A stretch of DNA of 64,000 bases from Microscillaceae bacterium (GCA_025054775.1 JANWZA010000047.1:110292-174291); one strand, 5' to 3'; shown: positions 1-8,602, numbered from the stretch's first letter. Translations and numbers: made by a program. Notes: generated by a model not told the origin, from the sequence alone.

Positions 1-735
1 ATAGCAAAGAGCATTCAAGAGATGTATCGAGTGCTCAAATTTGATCGTTGGCTTTCGTTTGTGTTTGCCCACAAAGACCCTGAGTTTTGGCACTTAATCA
101 TAGAAACAGCAGAGAGTTGTGGTTTTGAGTACGTAGGGGCAGTACCCCAAAAGAACGGACAAACCAGCTTCAAGAAACGGCAACACCCTTTTACAGTATT
201 GTCAGGGCAATTGATTATCAACTTTCGCAAAGTACGTAATCCGCGTGCTATCATGAAAGCGAATTTAGGGATGGATATTGCCCAAATCGTGATGCAAACT
301 ATTGAGGGAATTATTGCCAAATATAACGGGGCGAGTTTAGAGCAAATCAATGATGAATTGATTATTAAGGGATTAGAATTAGGTTTTTTAGATTTGCTCA
401 AAAAACAATATTCTGACCTGACCCCTATTTTATTAGATAATTTTGACTACGACGAGAAAACCGAATTATTTACACTTCGTAAGAATGCTCGCTTTAAGAC
501 GAATATAGATGTCAAATTGCGGATAAAGTATTATCTGATAAGCTACCTGCGGCGTATGGAACGTGCAAATTACTATCCTACTTTTGATGAGATTACGCTT
601 AATATTTTGCCTTTGCTTAAAAATGGGCTAACTCCCGAGAATCAAACCATTTTAAGTGTTTTGCAAGACATTGCAGAACGCATAGGTCAAGATCGCTGGA
701 AACTTCGCCAAGAAGGGCAAACAAAATTATTCTAA
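1..735 (+). CDS. DNA methyltransferase, C-terminal part (5' truncated by window)
   Basis: The reading frame is open from the first base, so this is the last ~244 residues of a longer protein. The visible start reads IAKSIQEMYRVLKFDRWLSF. This matches the 'EMYRVLK-x-gRW' segment that follows the catalytic motif in beta-class N4-cytosine/N6-adenine DNA methyltransferases. It is followed by a 'W..li...a...GFeyVGAV.q' strand and 'hPFTVLSGQLIINF', which is also typical. The catalytic (D/N)PPY and the AdoMet-binding FxGxG lie outside the window or cannot be assigned. The last ~130 residues resemble no domain I can name. gatB follows after 23 bases on the same strand. Whether it belongs to a restriction-modification system cannot be judged from this end. 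Confidence 0.6.
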   Translation: MAKSIQEMYRVLKFDRWLSFVFAHKDPEFWHLIIETAESCGFEYVGAVPQKNGQTSFKKRQHPFTVLSGQLIINFRKVRNPRAIMKANLGMDIAQIVMQTIEGIIAKYNGASLEQINDELIIKGLELGFLDLLKKQYSDLTPILLDNFDYDEKTELFTLRKNARFKTNIDVKLRIKYYLISYLRRMERANYYPTFDEITLNILPLLKNGLTPENQTILSVLQDIAERIGQDRWKLRQEGQTKLF

Positions 736-758
736 ACACATTAAATACAACCCTAATT

Positions 759-2228
759 ATGCAACCTACTACTGCTTTGGAAACCATTATCGGCTTGGAA
801 GTTCACGTACAATTAGCTACTAAGAGCAAACTTTTTGCCTCAGATAGCACCGCCTTTGGTAGCGAACCTAACAGCCAAACCAGCCCCATCACCTTAGGGC
901 ACCCTGGCACTTTGCCTAAAATCAATCGCATTGCTATAGAATATGCTATTCGCATGGGCTTGGCTTGCAAGGCACAAATCGCATCTTTTATTACCTTTGA
1001 CCGAAAAAATTACTTCTACCCTGACCTCCCGAAGGGCTATCAAATTACCCAAGACAAAACCCCTATTTGTAAAGGGGGATTTGTCTGCATAGGCTATGCT
1101 CAAAACCAACCTAAAATCATTCCTTTGCACCATATCCACTTAGAAGAAGATGCGGGCAAGTCTTTGCATAGGGCTGAAAATGACGAATATAGTTATATAG
1201 ACTATAACCGTGCGGGTGTGCCATTGATAGAAATTGTAACTCAACCTGTTCTCCGCTCTGCAGAAGAGGCACAGGCTTTTTTAATGGAGATTCGGCGAAT
1301 GGTGCAATATTTGGGCATTTGCGACGGCAATATGGAAGAGGGTTCTTTACGTTGTGATGTAAATATTTCTCTCCGACCTGAAGGCTCTACCCAACTGGGA
1401 ACACGTGTAGAAATTAAAAATCTAAATTCCTTTCGGAATGTAGCCAAAGCTATCACCTTTGAGCAACAAAGACAAATGGCTCTATGGCAAGCAGGAAAGG
1501 CAACTGAAATTGTGCAGGAAACGCGCCAGTTTAATACCCAAACCTACGAAACTACTGCCTTACGCACTAAAGAAAATCTGAACGATTACCGCTATTTTAT
1601 CGAACCTGACTTGCCGCCTGTAATCATTTCACAAAGTTGGTTAGCAGAGATACAAAAGCAACTGCCCTTACTACCGCATCAATGGTTTGAACGGCTTACA
1701 CAACACTACCGACTTTCTAACTATGATGCCGAAATATTACTTGAAAATCAGAACTTTGTACTCTATTTTGAGCAAGTATGCCAACATACCACATGCTATA
1801 AGGCTGTGGCAAATTGGCTTAACAATACGCTCAAATCTTATTTTAACGAAAATACTTTACCCATAGAAATTACCTCTTTCCCAAGAGCTGATTTGTTGGC
1901 AGAGTTGATAGAAATGGTTGCCCAACAACAGATTACACAAACTATAGCCCAACAGAAAATTTTTCCACTTTTGATGCAAAATCCGCATACTTCACCCAAA
2001 AAAATTGCTCAACAGTATAACCTTTTGCAAGAGAATAATACCGTCCAACTGCAAGCAATTATTAGTGAGGTACTAACAAAATTTGAGGCAAAGGTACAAG
2101 CTTACAAGAAAGGTAAAAAGGGCTTGTTTGATTTTTTTACAGGGGAAGTTATGAAAAGAAGCCAAGGCAAAGCAAGCCCATTGCTTATCAAAGATTTGTT
2201 GGAAAAGATGTTAAAATCATTGAAGTAA
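759..2228 (+). CDS. gatB: Asp-tRNA(Asn)/Glu-tRNA(Gln) amidotransferase subunit B
   Basis: GatB binds misacylated Glu-tRNA(Gln) or Asp-tRNA(Asn) and activates it with ATP. GatA supplies ammonia from glutamine, and GatC is the scaffold. The 489 residues are full length for the family. The N-terminal ETIIGLEVHVQL block (residues 8-19) and the PET112 signature DRKNYFYPDLPKGYQ (81-95) are intact. The C-terminal third (from ~345) is the helical GatB/YqeY-like tRNA-binding tail, ending in a 'GKASP' segment. The start is ATG. The gene ends 10 bases from the convergent ABC ATPase gene. gatC lies at 27933-28223 on the other strand and gatA is not in the window, so the complex is encoded at dispersed loci. 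Confidence 0.97.
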   Translation: MQPTTALETIIGLEVHVQLATKSKLFASDSTAFGSEPNSQTSPITLGHPGTLPKINRIAIEYAIRMGLACKAQIASFITFDRKNYFYPDLPKGYQITQDKTPICKGGFVCIGYAQNQPKIIPLHHIHLEEDAGKSLHRAENDEYSYIDYNRAGVPLIEIVTQPVLRSAEEAQAFLMEIRRMVQYLGICDGNMEEGSLRCDVNISLRPEGSTQLGTRVEIKNLNSFRNVAKAITFEQQRQMALWQAGKATEIVQETRQFNTQTYETTALRTKENLNDYRYFIEPDLPPVIISQSWLAEIQKQLPLLPHQWFERLTQHYRLSNYDAEILLENQNFVLYFEQVCQHTTCYKAVANWLNNTLKSYFNENTLPIEITSFPRADLLAELIEMVAQQQITQTIAQQKIFPLLMQNPHTSPKKIAQQYNLLQENNTVQLQAIISEVLTKFEAKVQAYKKGKKGLFDFFTGEVMKRSQGKASPLLIKDLLEKMLKSLK

Positions 2229-2238
2229 GTAACTATAA

Positions 2239-2889
2239 TCAAAATAATACCCCGTCCTGCATTGTGAGTTTACGGTCTGCCATAGAGGCTAATTCGTAGT
2301 TATGCGTAACTATGACAAAGGTTTGCTTAAACTGCTCCCGGAGTTGAAAAAAAAGCTTATGCAATTCCCTAGCGTTGTGCGAGTCCAAGTTACCACTTGG
2401 CTCGTCAGCAAATACTACGGCAGGTTGATTGATTAGTGCTCTTGCAATAGCCACGCGTTGTTGCTCTCCTCCTGAAAGTTCGGCAGGAAGATGGGTAGCG
2501 CGGGCTTTCAATCCTAACATTTCCAATAATTGTTCGGCTTGTATTTGGGCTTCTTTGCGGTTTTTTTTTGCCAAGAGTGCTGGCATGAGTACATTTTCTA
2601 GGGCAGTAAATTCAGGTAAAAGGTTATGAAATTGAAAAACAAATCCAATTTTTTGATTTCTGAATGTGGCTAATTTTTTTCCTTTCAGTGTACTGATTTC
2701 CGTACCATTCAGCCAGACTTCACCCTTGTCGGCTCGGTCTAGGGTGCTTAAAATATGTAAAAGTGTACTTTTACCTGCTCCTGAGGCCCCTACAATAGAT
2801 ACGATTTCTGCTTGTGCAATTTCTAAATTTACACCTTTGAGTACGGTAAGGTTTCCGTATTTTTTTTCAATGTTTTGTGCTTTTACCAT
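2239..2889 (-). CDS. ABC transporter ATP-binding protein, LolD/MacB type
   Basis: This is the ATPase subunit of an ABC system of the LolD/MacB/FtsE class. In Bacteroidota, similar ATPases drive lipoprotein release or export with separately encoded permeases. The 216-residue form starts at the ATG at 2889. Walker A is GASGAGKST (34-42), the Q-loop is in VFQFHNLLP, the signature is LSGGEQQR (138-145) and Walker B is [12 protein letters not shown] (158-169). The start six codons upstream (2907) is less likely, because a TATATTTG promoter box at 2910-2917 would put the transcript start near it. No permease gene is adjacent, so the substrate is inferred from family resemblance only. Confidence 0.85.
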   Translation of the reverse strand: MVKAQNIEKKYGNLTVLKGVNLEIAQAEIVSIVGASGAGKSTLLHILSTLDRADKGEVWLNGTEISTLKGKKLATFRNQKIGFVFQFHNLLPEFTALENVLMPALLAKKNRKEAQIQAEQLLEMLGLKARATHLPAELSGGEQQRVAIARALINQPAVVFADEPSGNLDSHNARELHKLFFQLREQFKQTFVIVTHNYELASMADRKLTMQDGVLF

Positions 2890-2908
2890 AGTTTTTGAAA
2901 AAGACAAA

Positions 2909-2942
2909 GCAAATATACATCAAAAAAATGATGTATATTTGC
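2909..2942. promoter_or_regulatory. Perfect 14-bp palindrome carrying -7 boxes on both strands
   Basis: Two perfect 14-base arms (2909-2922 and 2929-2942) flank a six-A loop. Each arm contains TATATTTG, the Bacteroidota -7 consensus TAnnTTTG. One copy reads on the minus strand (2917 to 2910) and is well placed to transcribe the LolD-like gene starting at 2889. The other reads on the plus strand (2934-2941). The element could be a promoter-operator for a dimeric regulator, or a hairpin terminating the DUF2795 mRNA, although no strong U-tract follows. Confidence 0.55.
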
Positions 2943-2965
2943 TTCACAAAGAACGAGTACATTTA

Positions 2966-3187
2966 TTAGTACTCGTCTTCGTTAAAGAAAAAGTCTTCTT
3001 TGGTAGGATAGTCGGGCCATATTTCTTCTATGCTTTCATAGGGCTGCCCGTCGTCTTCCAGTTTTTGTAAATTTTCTACTACTTCCAAAGGGGCGCCTGT
3101 GCGTATGGCGTAATCAATCAATTCCTCTTTGGTGGCTGCCCATGGTGCATCTTCTAGATAAGACGCAAGTTCAAGAGTCCAATACAT
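2966..3187 (-). CDS. DUF2795 domain protein (73 aa)
   Basis: This small soluble acidic protein starts MYWTLELASYLEDAPW. The pattern 'A.YL.d.pWpatKeELidyA.r.gAp..vve.L..L.ddg..Y.s.eEiWpdyp' matches the DUF2795 family that is nearly universal in Bacteroidota; the function is unknown. The start is taken at the ATG at 3187. An upstream in-frame extension of 31 residues is basic and hydrophobic, unlike the family, and is probably untranslated. The C-terminus is strongly acidic (KEDFFFNEDEY). It lies upstream of the LolD-like gene on the same strand but is separated from it by the 2909-2942 palindrome. Confidence 0.8.
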   Translation of the reverse strand: MYWTLELASYLEDAPWAATKEELIDYAIRTGAPLEVVENLQKLEDDGQPYESIEEIWPDYPTKEDFFFNEDEY

Positions 3188-3289
3188 AGTTTTGTTACGT
3201 TGGATTATGTGGTTTAGAATAAAAGAAATTGTTTTTATTTTTTTGTGAAAATAACAACATTTCTCTTGAAAATAGTTCAAAAAATATGC

Positions 3290-3329
3290 AAAAATCTTTA
3301 TTTTTAGTATTCAAATCAAAGATTTTTTT
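3290..3329 (-). terminator. Candidate terminator downstream of the DUF349 gene
   Basis: An inverted repeat pairs AAAAATCTTT (3290-3299) with AAAGATTTTTTT (3318-3329). Read on the minus strand, the stem is followed by T-rich sequence. It lies ~230 bases beyond the DUF349 stop codon in a stretch (3188-3555) where I see no gene. It is AT-rich and therefore weak, so confidence is modest. Confidence 0.4.
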
Positions 3330-3555
3330 GTGTATTAGGTTATGGCAAAAGTTACCGAGTCATTTTTGGGCTTTTCTCACTACTTTTTTTTTCACTAGGG
3401 CTCAAAGAGGCTTTGTGTTAGCCTCTTGTGGCTTAGCTTCAATTCCTAACGCGCTATGTATAGTTTTAATTTTAATTACCCGTTTGCTTTTTTAGCTAAG
3501 GGTTATAGATAGTTGAACGTTTTTATTTTTGATGTGTTAGCTATTTTTTAACAAG

Positions 3556-4929
3556 TTATCGCACATTTTTGTTTCTTAATCCGCTTTTCAGGCTACGAAG
3601 TTCGGCTTCTAAATCTGCTAAAATAGTTTTTTTCACTTGTATCTTGCGTTTTTGTACTTGTAGGTTATTTTGCATATTCCGTATTTGCATCATTTTCTCT
3701 TTTTCTATTTTTGCTTTCTTTTTATTATTCGGATTACCGCTAGCATTTGTCTTAGCACTTGCTAAGGTTTTTTGTATATTAGTTTCTGCTAGTTGATACT
3801 CCCGCTCATCTCTGCGGATAAGCTCTCGCATGAAACTGGTTTTAATGCGCAATTTATCCTCACGTGGTTTTAATTCTATATTAGGATATTTGCGTTTTAC
3901 TACCCGAAGCAGGTAATTATATTCAAAGATCTTATCGCAGGCATTACGAAAACGGTTGTAGATATCCTCGTCTAAACATTTGAAGGTGTTGGAAAGTTTT
4001 TTCCAATCCATGAGCAAGGTTTTGGCAATTTCTGCTGTTCCTTCTTTGTCTGAATTGACTAATTTCTCTGCTTCATAGCATAGGCGTTTTTGTTCGGTAT
4101 TACGTATGCCGAGGGCATCCAGTTCGGCATATTTTTCTTTATAGGGTTTGTAATTTTTGTATCGTTGAAAAAAGTAGTCATTGATATTTTTGAAGCGTTC
4201 CCATAATTTGGTGGCTTTTTTATGTGGAATTTTACCTGCTGTTTTCCAGTTCTTTTGTAGTTCTCTAAATTCTTCGAATGCTTTTTCAAAGTCGTCAGAG
4301 TCTTTAAGTTGCTCGGCTTTTTCTATAATGAGTCTGTAATTTCGCAAATTTTCTTTAATTGCTTTGGCTCTTGCTTTGTAGAATTGCTTTTTGAGTTCAA
4401 AGAATTTTTTTATCCCTTCATTAAAGCTACGTTCTAGTTCTTCTTCGTATTCGGCAGGTGCGGAACCTGTTTTTATCCATTTCATTTTCAGTTCGCGCAC
4501 TTCGTTAGTAACATCCTTAAATTCAGGAGCTTGTATAATTGCTGTTATTTCAGATAGAAGAGCTCTTTTGATTTCTAAATTTTTAATTCTATTGGCTGCA
4601 ATCAGGTTGCGTAGTAAGGCTTCTAGCTTGTCAAGTTTATCAAACAGGGCAACGAAATCACCTAAGCCGTCAAATTCGCTTAGGTATTTTCTCATGTGAA
4701 TTAGTTTCATGAGATAAGAGCCTTTGTTTTGGGCTTCTGAGATCAACCTTTCTAATTCATTAACTTTATTTTGAGCAATTTCAAACCTTCGTTCAAAATA
4801 TTTGATTGAAGCCTCAGGAGACTCTTTTACAACGCCAATCTGTCTATCAGGAAAATTTAAGTATCCTTTTAGAAAGACCTTATCATCTTGAATATAACCA
4901 TACTCATGATGGATAGTGGGGTTTTCCAT
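3556..4929 (-). CDS. DUF349 domain coiled-coil protein
   Basis: This 457-residue, highly charged, mostly helical protein has no signal peptide. It contains several DUF349 units, recognisable by the repeated W-K-x-x-G motif with following basic residues: 'MKWIKTGSAPAEYEEEL', 'KNWKTAGKIPHKKATKLWERF' and 'DWKKLSNT'. DUF349 proteins are widespread in Bacteroidota and of unknown biochemical function. The C-terminal 90 residues are a lysine-rich coiled coil (KKKAKIEKEKMMQIRNMQNN). The gene stands alone, between the DUF2795 gene and trigger factor. The start is ATG (MENPTIHHEYGYIQDDKVFL). Confidence 0.85.
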   Translation of the reverse strand: MENPTIHHEYGYIQDDKVFLKGYLNFPDRQIGVVKESPEASIKYFERRFEIAQNKVNELERLISEAQNKGSYLMKLIHMRKYLSEFDGLGDFVALFDKLDKLEALLRNLIAANRIKNLEIKRALLSEITAIIQAPEFKDVTNEVRELKMKWIKTGSAPAEYEEELERSFNEGIKKFFELKKQFYKARAKAIKENLRNYRLIIEKAEQLKDSDDFEKAFEEFRELQKNWKTAGKIPHKKATKLWERFKNINDYFFQRYKNYKPYKEKYAELDALGIRNTEQKRLCYEAEKLVNSDKEGTAEIAKTLLMDWKKLSNTFKCLDEDIYNRFRNACDKIFEYNYLLRVVKRKYPNIELKPREDKLRIKTSFMRELIRRDEREYQLAETNIQKTLASAKTNASGNPNNKKKAKIEKEKMMQIRNMQNNLQVQKRKIQVKKTILADLEAELRSLKSGLRNKNVR

Positions 4930-5074
4930 TGTATTTTATATATTTTTAGTTGTAAAGATTAGGTGTTCTGTTTATATTGTTCTAATTTTGCAATTTTACA
5001 AAAAAAAACATTTTTTTCAAAAAAATACTTGGGTATTCTGTAAAATCTCATTCATATTTTATACCAAAAAAAGC

Positions 5075-5119
5075 AAACTGCCTAAAAAACAGAGGATATG
5101 CGTTTTTTTAGGCAGTTTT
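5075..5119 (-). terminator. Intrinsic terminator of trigger factor gene
   Basis: The hairpin arms are AAACTGCCTAAAAAA (5075-5089) and TTTTTTTAGGCAGTTTT (5103-5119). The GC-containing core is ACTGCCTA/TAGGCAGT, and T-rich sequence follows on the minus strand. It begins 24 bases after the trigger factor stop codon. Confidence 0.8.
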
Positions 5120-5142
5120 GAGGTATCGTTTGTGAAAAAATA

Positions 5143-6747
5143 CTATTTACCTGCGAGTTTTACCTCTTCAGTAAGAGACTGCTTACTTTGAGTTTCTGTT
5201 TCAGTTTCTTCTTTTTCAGCGAGGTTTACCTCTGGTTGGAGTTGTCGTTTTTTTATTATTTCGTTGTATTCAGCGGCAGTAATAGGCACAGGCACTATTG
5301 TAATCTTATGTTCAATAATATAATTCAATAGCTTTTCTTCTGCTAATGTTGAATAAGCATCTTCTTTCATTTTTTCGTAGTGGGGATTATTTTTAGGATT
5401 GTGAATAATCTCCCTCACTTGCTCACTAATTATTTCTTGAATAGCTTTTGCGGAATTGTTTTCACTTAAGTAGAGGCTGTATAGGTTATACAAATCTTTA
5501 TAAAGTTTTAACACTATCTCCTCGTTAGATATTGGAGGAAGGTTGAATTTTCGTTCTAAATGCCTACGAATAAACTGCCACTTATAGCTTTTTATTGACT
5601 TTTCAAGTTCGTTAGCTATGCTATTTCTATCTATCGAAGTACTTTGATTCGAGTTTATTTCAACAAGAAAGTCTATTAGAAAGTCTTTTGAAAACTCTAC
5701 TTGTGTATTTTCAATCAAATATTTTTTGATTTCAAGTCCTAAAAATTTTTTGGCAGCTTCTTTATTGGCTTCTGTACTTTTTTGTATGGCAAATTCTCGG
5801 AGTTGTTCTTCATTTTCAATGGGCTTTTCTACGCGGATGTTGTTGCTTTCTATGACTTTGTGAAAAAACTCAGGGGTTTTTTCAGGTAACTGCAAACGAA
5901 TTATTTTTTTTACCTTTAGTTGATATTGTCCTTGCAAGGTTTGTATTTGCTCTTCGGTAAAGCCTAGTAAGTATTTAAGGTATTGATTTTCTTGGAACAG
6001 TTGTTGAATATCAAAATAGATTGTGCTTTGATTATCTTTTCCTTCAAAAAGAGTGAGAATGTTTTGGCTAATTTTTTCAGTAGGGATTGCCACAAACAAC
6101 TCTGCCCTATCTTGAGCATTGTCTTCTTGCTCGCTTTCGGTTTTTGCTTGGTTTTCGTTTTTTTCTTGTTTTTTCGCTTCTTGCCAATATTTTTCAAACT
6201 TGGCTTTCTCCTCTTCTTCTACAGGGCTAAGAAAGCCTAGCACCATATCTCCTTTGGTAATTACTTCTACTTCAACATCTTTTTTTTGTGTTTCGTAAAA
6301 TGTATCAAGAATTTTATCTACATCTTTATCAGAAAGGACAATATCATATAAATTGTTAGGGAGTTGTGTGAAGTTAATTTCCCCTATATTTACAAGTCCT
6401 ACCTTAAACCAAAATTCGCGGTCTGCCTCACTCTTAAAAGAGCTTTTCTTTTCATATTCAGTAGCTCTAATAGGAAAGCCCACGGTTTCCCATTTTTGCT
6501 CTTCAAGGAATTTGGTTACTGCTTGCGAAGCTATTTTGGCTGTCTCTTCTTCTATGATGTATTTCCCATAGATTTTCTTTATTAGTTGTGCAGGGGCGTG
6601 TCCTGGTCTAAAGCCTTTAATTTGGGCTTGCCGAGCGTATTTTTTGAGGGTTTGGTTTACAGCCTCTTGGCTATCTGCCTCTTCTACTACTACACGTATT
6701 ACACTAACAAGCTCGTCTTGGTCGTGGCTAAAGTATTCCGTAATCAA
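5143..6747 (-). CDS. tig: Trigger factor (ribosome-associated chaperone)
   Basis: Trigger factor docks on the ribosomal exit tunnel and shields nascent chains. The ribosome-binding loop GFRPGHAP (residues 45-52) and the flanking 'LKKYARQAQIKGFRPG...P.qLIKKIYGKYI' are diagnostic. The central peptidyl-prolyl isomerase region is poorly recognisable, as usual in Bacteroidota. The C-terminal helical arms extend from ~290 to 500. At 534 residues it is longer than the usual ~430-450; an acidic/lysine-rich insert near 185-215 (KKQEKNENQAKTESEQEDN) and an acidic tail contribute. The apparent start codon is TTG at 6747; no ATG is available nearby. The tRNA-Leu gene lies just upstream. Confidence 0.9.
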   Translation of the reverse strand: MITEYFSHDQDELVSVIRVVVEEADSQEAVNQTLKKYARQAQIKGFRPGHAPAQLIKKIYGKYIIEEETAKIASQAVTKFLEEQKWETVGFPIRATEYEKKSSFKSEADREFWFKVGLVNIGEINFTQLPNNLYDIVLSDKDVDKILDTFYETQKKDVEVEVITKGDMVLGFLSPVEEEEKAKFEKYWQEAKKQEKNENQAKTESEQEDNAQDRAELFVAIPTEKISQNILTLFEGKDNQSTIYFDIQQLFQENQYLKYLLGFTEEQIQTLQGQYQLKVKKIIRLQLPEKTPEFFHKVIESNNIRVEKPIENEEQLREFAIQKSTEANKEAAKKFLGLEIKKYLIENTQVEFSKDFLIDFLVEINSNQSTSIDRNSIANELEKSIKSYKWQFIRRHLERKFNLPPISNEEIVLKLYKDLYNLYSLYLSENNSAKAIQEIISEQVREIIHNPKNNPHYEKMKEDAYSTLAEEKLLNYIIEHKITIVPVPITAAEYNEIIKKRQLQPEVNLAEKEETETETQSKQSLTEEVKLAGK

Positions 6748-6823
6748 TGTTTTGAATGATTTAGGTGGTTATTTATTGATTATCAATTAGGTGATGTAAG
6801 TATCTGGATATCAATGCAATAAA

Positions 6824-6851
6824 CCCTCAACTTGAAGAAAATAGCTGAGGG
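6824..6851 (-). terminator. Probable terminator of tRNA-Leu
   Basis: The inverted repeat CCCTCAACT (6824-6832) / AGCTGAGGG (6843-6851) forms a nine-pair stem with one G-U pair in the minus-strand RNA. It is followed by UUUAUU and lies 19 bases beyond the 3' end of the tRNA. Confidence 0.55.
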
Positions 6852-6869
6852 CTCGCTTATATCATGGAG

Positions 6870-6951
6870 TGCGGATGGAGGGACTCGAACCCCCACGCCT
6901 TGCGGCGCCAGATCCTAAGTCTGGTGCGGCTACCAATTACGCCACATCCGC
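6870..6951 (-). tRNA. tRNA-Leu (anticodon UAG)
   Basis: The 82-nt minus-strand gene begins GCGGATGTGG and ends CATCCGC plus discriminator A. The acceptor stem GCGGATG/CATCCGC is perfect. The anticodon stem CCAGA/TCTGG encloses the loop CTTAGGA (anticodon TAG), and the T loop is TTCGAGT. A variable arm (CGCCGCAAGGCG) identifies a class II tRNA, which fits leucine, as does discriminator A. CCA is not encoded, so the tail must be added enzymatically. Confidence 0.97.
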
Positions 6952-6976
6952 TGTAGTTTAATAAGAACTTGGCTTA

Positions 6977-6984
6977 CAAAAGTA
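6977..6984 (-). promoter_or_regulatory. -7 promoter box for tRNA-Leu
   Basis: TACTTTTG on the minus strand fits TAnnTTTG and lies ~25 bases upstream of the tRNA 5' end. A TTTC (7004-7007) sits 19 bases upstream, near the expected -33 TTTG. Confidence 0.6.
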
Positions 6985-7060
6985 CAACTTTTTTTTTAGT
7001 TATGAAAAAAGTAAGCAAAACGTTTTTATTTTTTTTCAAAAAAAACTGAAAATCACGATT

Positions 7061-8176
7061 TTATTTTTTTTCAGATAGAAATATGATGAGCTTATTGCGG
7101 TTATCAGAATACACTAAACTGTTAGCAAGCATAAAGTAATTTTTTTTCTCTATACAAAAATCATAGCCTGCTTTGGCTACTTCTAATCGGTTGTCGTCAA
7201 AAGAGAGAATTTTCATAAATTCTGCTATTTGGGCTATTGTAAAACATTTGTACGTAGAAAATAGCTGTTTCATCATGTTCACGCGCGTGTTCTCAAAACT
7301 TTGTTCATTAAGTGTACTTATCATTTGAGCAAAGTCAGAGGCACTAACACTACAATTTAATGGATGGTTGTTAGGATTAAGATTGTAGAGGTTTTGTTGT
7401 TGGCGAATAAAATTTTGTAAATCTTGCTGATGAATTGTATTAGAAAATACTTGTACGGCTTGATTGTAATTGTCTATATCAAAACAGCGAACGTAGGCTT
7501 GTTTGAGCAAATTTAAGCGATTTATCTCCAAGTCTAACAGAGTAGCTAAACGCATAAGTTGAGAGACTGCCCAGCAATACTGATTCAAGGAGCGGTTAAT
7601 TGCTGTAATGCGAGCATTGTCTCCATTAAGGGTAGCGATAGGCTGGGCGAGTAGCATAAATTCACTTTCTGAGAGGGGGGTAGAGCAGTTTCGGTTACCG
7701 CTATAGCTAAAATAATTTGGATAATTAAGAGCAGGGAAGTTGAGTGTAGGAACAGGTGAGTTAGGAGTAGTAGGGGTAGGTAGGGGAGAAACTGCACTAC
7801 CACGTTGCATTTGTACGTAGTCATGTAATATGAAGACATTTGAAAAATACAAAAAACTATTATATACTTCATAGAAATTCTGTTTATCAAAAACAGTATG
7901 ATAGGCTTCTTTGGCAAAGTCTAATCTTGATAAATCGTCTTGAAAAAGTAGGGCAATTTCTTTTACTTGGTTGGCGGTAAGGCAATTGGTACGTACTAAT
8001 TGTTTAGCAAGACGTAATTGCTGTATGGCATTAGGTTGATTAGCAATTTCGCGCCTTTTTTGCTCAAAGGCAAAATGATTTAAGGGCATATTGCAAGGAG
8101 AAGATACTTGAGCCAAAAGTGAATATTGGTAATATAAAGTGAGCAATAAAATAATACGAACAAATTTTCTTGGCAT
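7061..8176 (-). CDS. Secreted protein with three DUF4476-like repeats
   Basis: This 371-residue protein has an N-terminal signal peptide (MPRKFVRIILLLTL, cleavage around LLAQ-VSS). Three ~94-residue repeats at about 28-121, 164-257 and 275-367 each follow the DUF4476 plan: a hydrophobic helix, 'LT..Qv..i..lf..d..RL.fak.AY....D..Nyy.v...f'. The last repeat (FDDNRLEVAKAGYDFCIEKKNYFML) is closest to the family. Each repeat has a cysteine pair spaced 36-37 residues apart (C28/C65, C164/C201, C275/C311), consistent with one disulfide per domain outside the cytoplasm. A proline-rich linker joins repeats 1 and 2. The function is unknown. Confidence 0.7.
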   Translation of the reverse strand: MPRKFVRIILLLTLYYQYSLLAQVSSPCNMPLNHFAFEQKRREIANQPNAIQQLRLAKQLVRTNCLTANQVKEIALLFQDDLSRLDFAKEAYHTVFDKQNFYEVYNSFLYFSNVFILHDYVQMQRGSAVSPLPTPTTPNSPVPTLNFPALNYPNYFSYSGNRNCSTPLSESEFMLLAQPIATLNGDNARITAINRSLNQYCWAVSQLMRLATLLDLEINRLNLLKQAYVRCFDIDNYNQAVQVFSNTIHQQDLQNFIRQQQNLYNLNPNNHPLNCSVSASDFAQMISTLNEQSFENTRVNMMKQLFSTYKCFTIAQIAEFMKILSFDDNRLEVAKAGYDFCIEKKNYFMLANSLVYSDNRNKLIIFLSEKK

Positions 8177-8260
8177 AATATCTACGAAGAGTGTTTACGA
8201 CGAACTTATCTAATATTTATTATGGATTTGCCTAAAATATTGTATAGCAAAGGGTTAGGG

Positions 8261-8332
8261 GGTACTCAAAAAAGAGCACTTTTGCCCTGGAAATAAAAAA
8301 GTTTCTAAAAAATGAGTACCTAAGCAAAGATA
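8261..8332 (-). promoter_or_regulatory. Promoter and leader inverted repeat of the DUF4476 gene
   Basis: A minus-strand TATCTTTG (8325-8332) matches TAnnTTTG and predicts a ~140-nt leader for the DUF4476 gene. The leader would begin within one arm of an inverted repeat, GAGTACC (8314-8320) pairing with GGTACTC (8261-8267), enclosing 46 bases. The remainder of the 8177-8602 gap holds the terminator at 8544-8585 and no gene that I can support. Confidence 0.4.
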
Positions 8333-8543
8333 CGATAAAAAAATTATTCTACCTCATCTTTCCCTTAGAAAAAGAGAGGATAAAAAAAGTCTTGGTGAGC
8401 TAAGGCTCATAAAAGTTTCTTGCAAGAGGTGAAGGGTAGGTATCTTGAAAAGGAGTTTGCAAAGCTATGAAGGGCAATTCTTATGAGGTTTTTGATTATT
8501 GGGCTTGTTCTAATAAGAATACAATTTTGCAAGTATATAACAA

Positions 8544-8585
8544 GAAAGCACCTGCAAAGTTTCTCTAAACTTTACAGGTACTTTC
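8544..8585 (-). terminator. Intrinsic terminator of the OmpA/TSP3 gene
   Basis: Nineteen-base arms (8544-8562 and 8567-8585) with a 4-base loop pair throughout in the minus-strand RNA, with two G-U pairs. The hairpin lies 17 bases after the stop codon of the OmpA-family gene and is followed by TTGTTATA. Confidence 0.8.
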
Positions 8586-8602
8586 TTTATAGTTTTCTGT
8601 TA

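Noticed and set aside
3229..3495. 88-codon plus-strand frame between the DUF2795 and DUF349 genes
   Set aside because: It is phenylalanine-rich because of T-runs, crosses a candidate terminator hairpin and shows no family resemblance.
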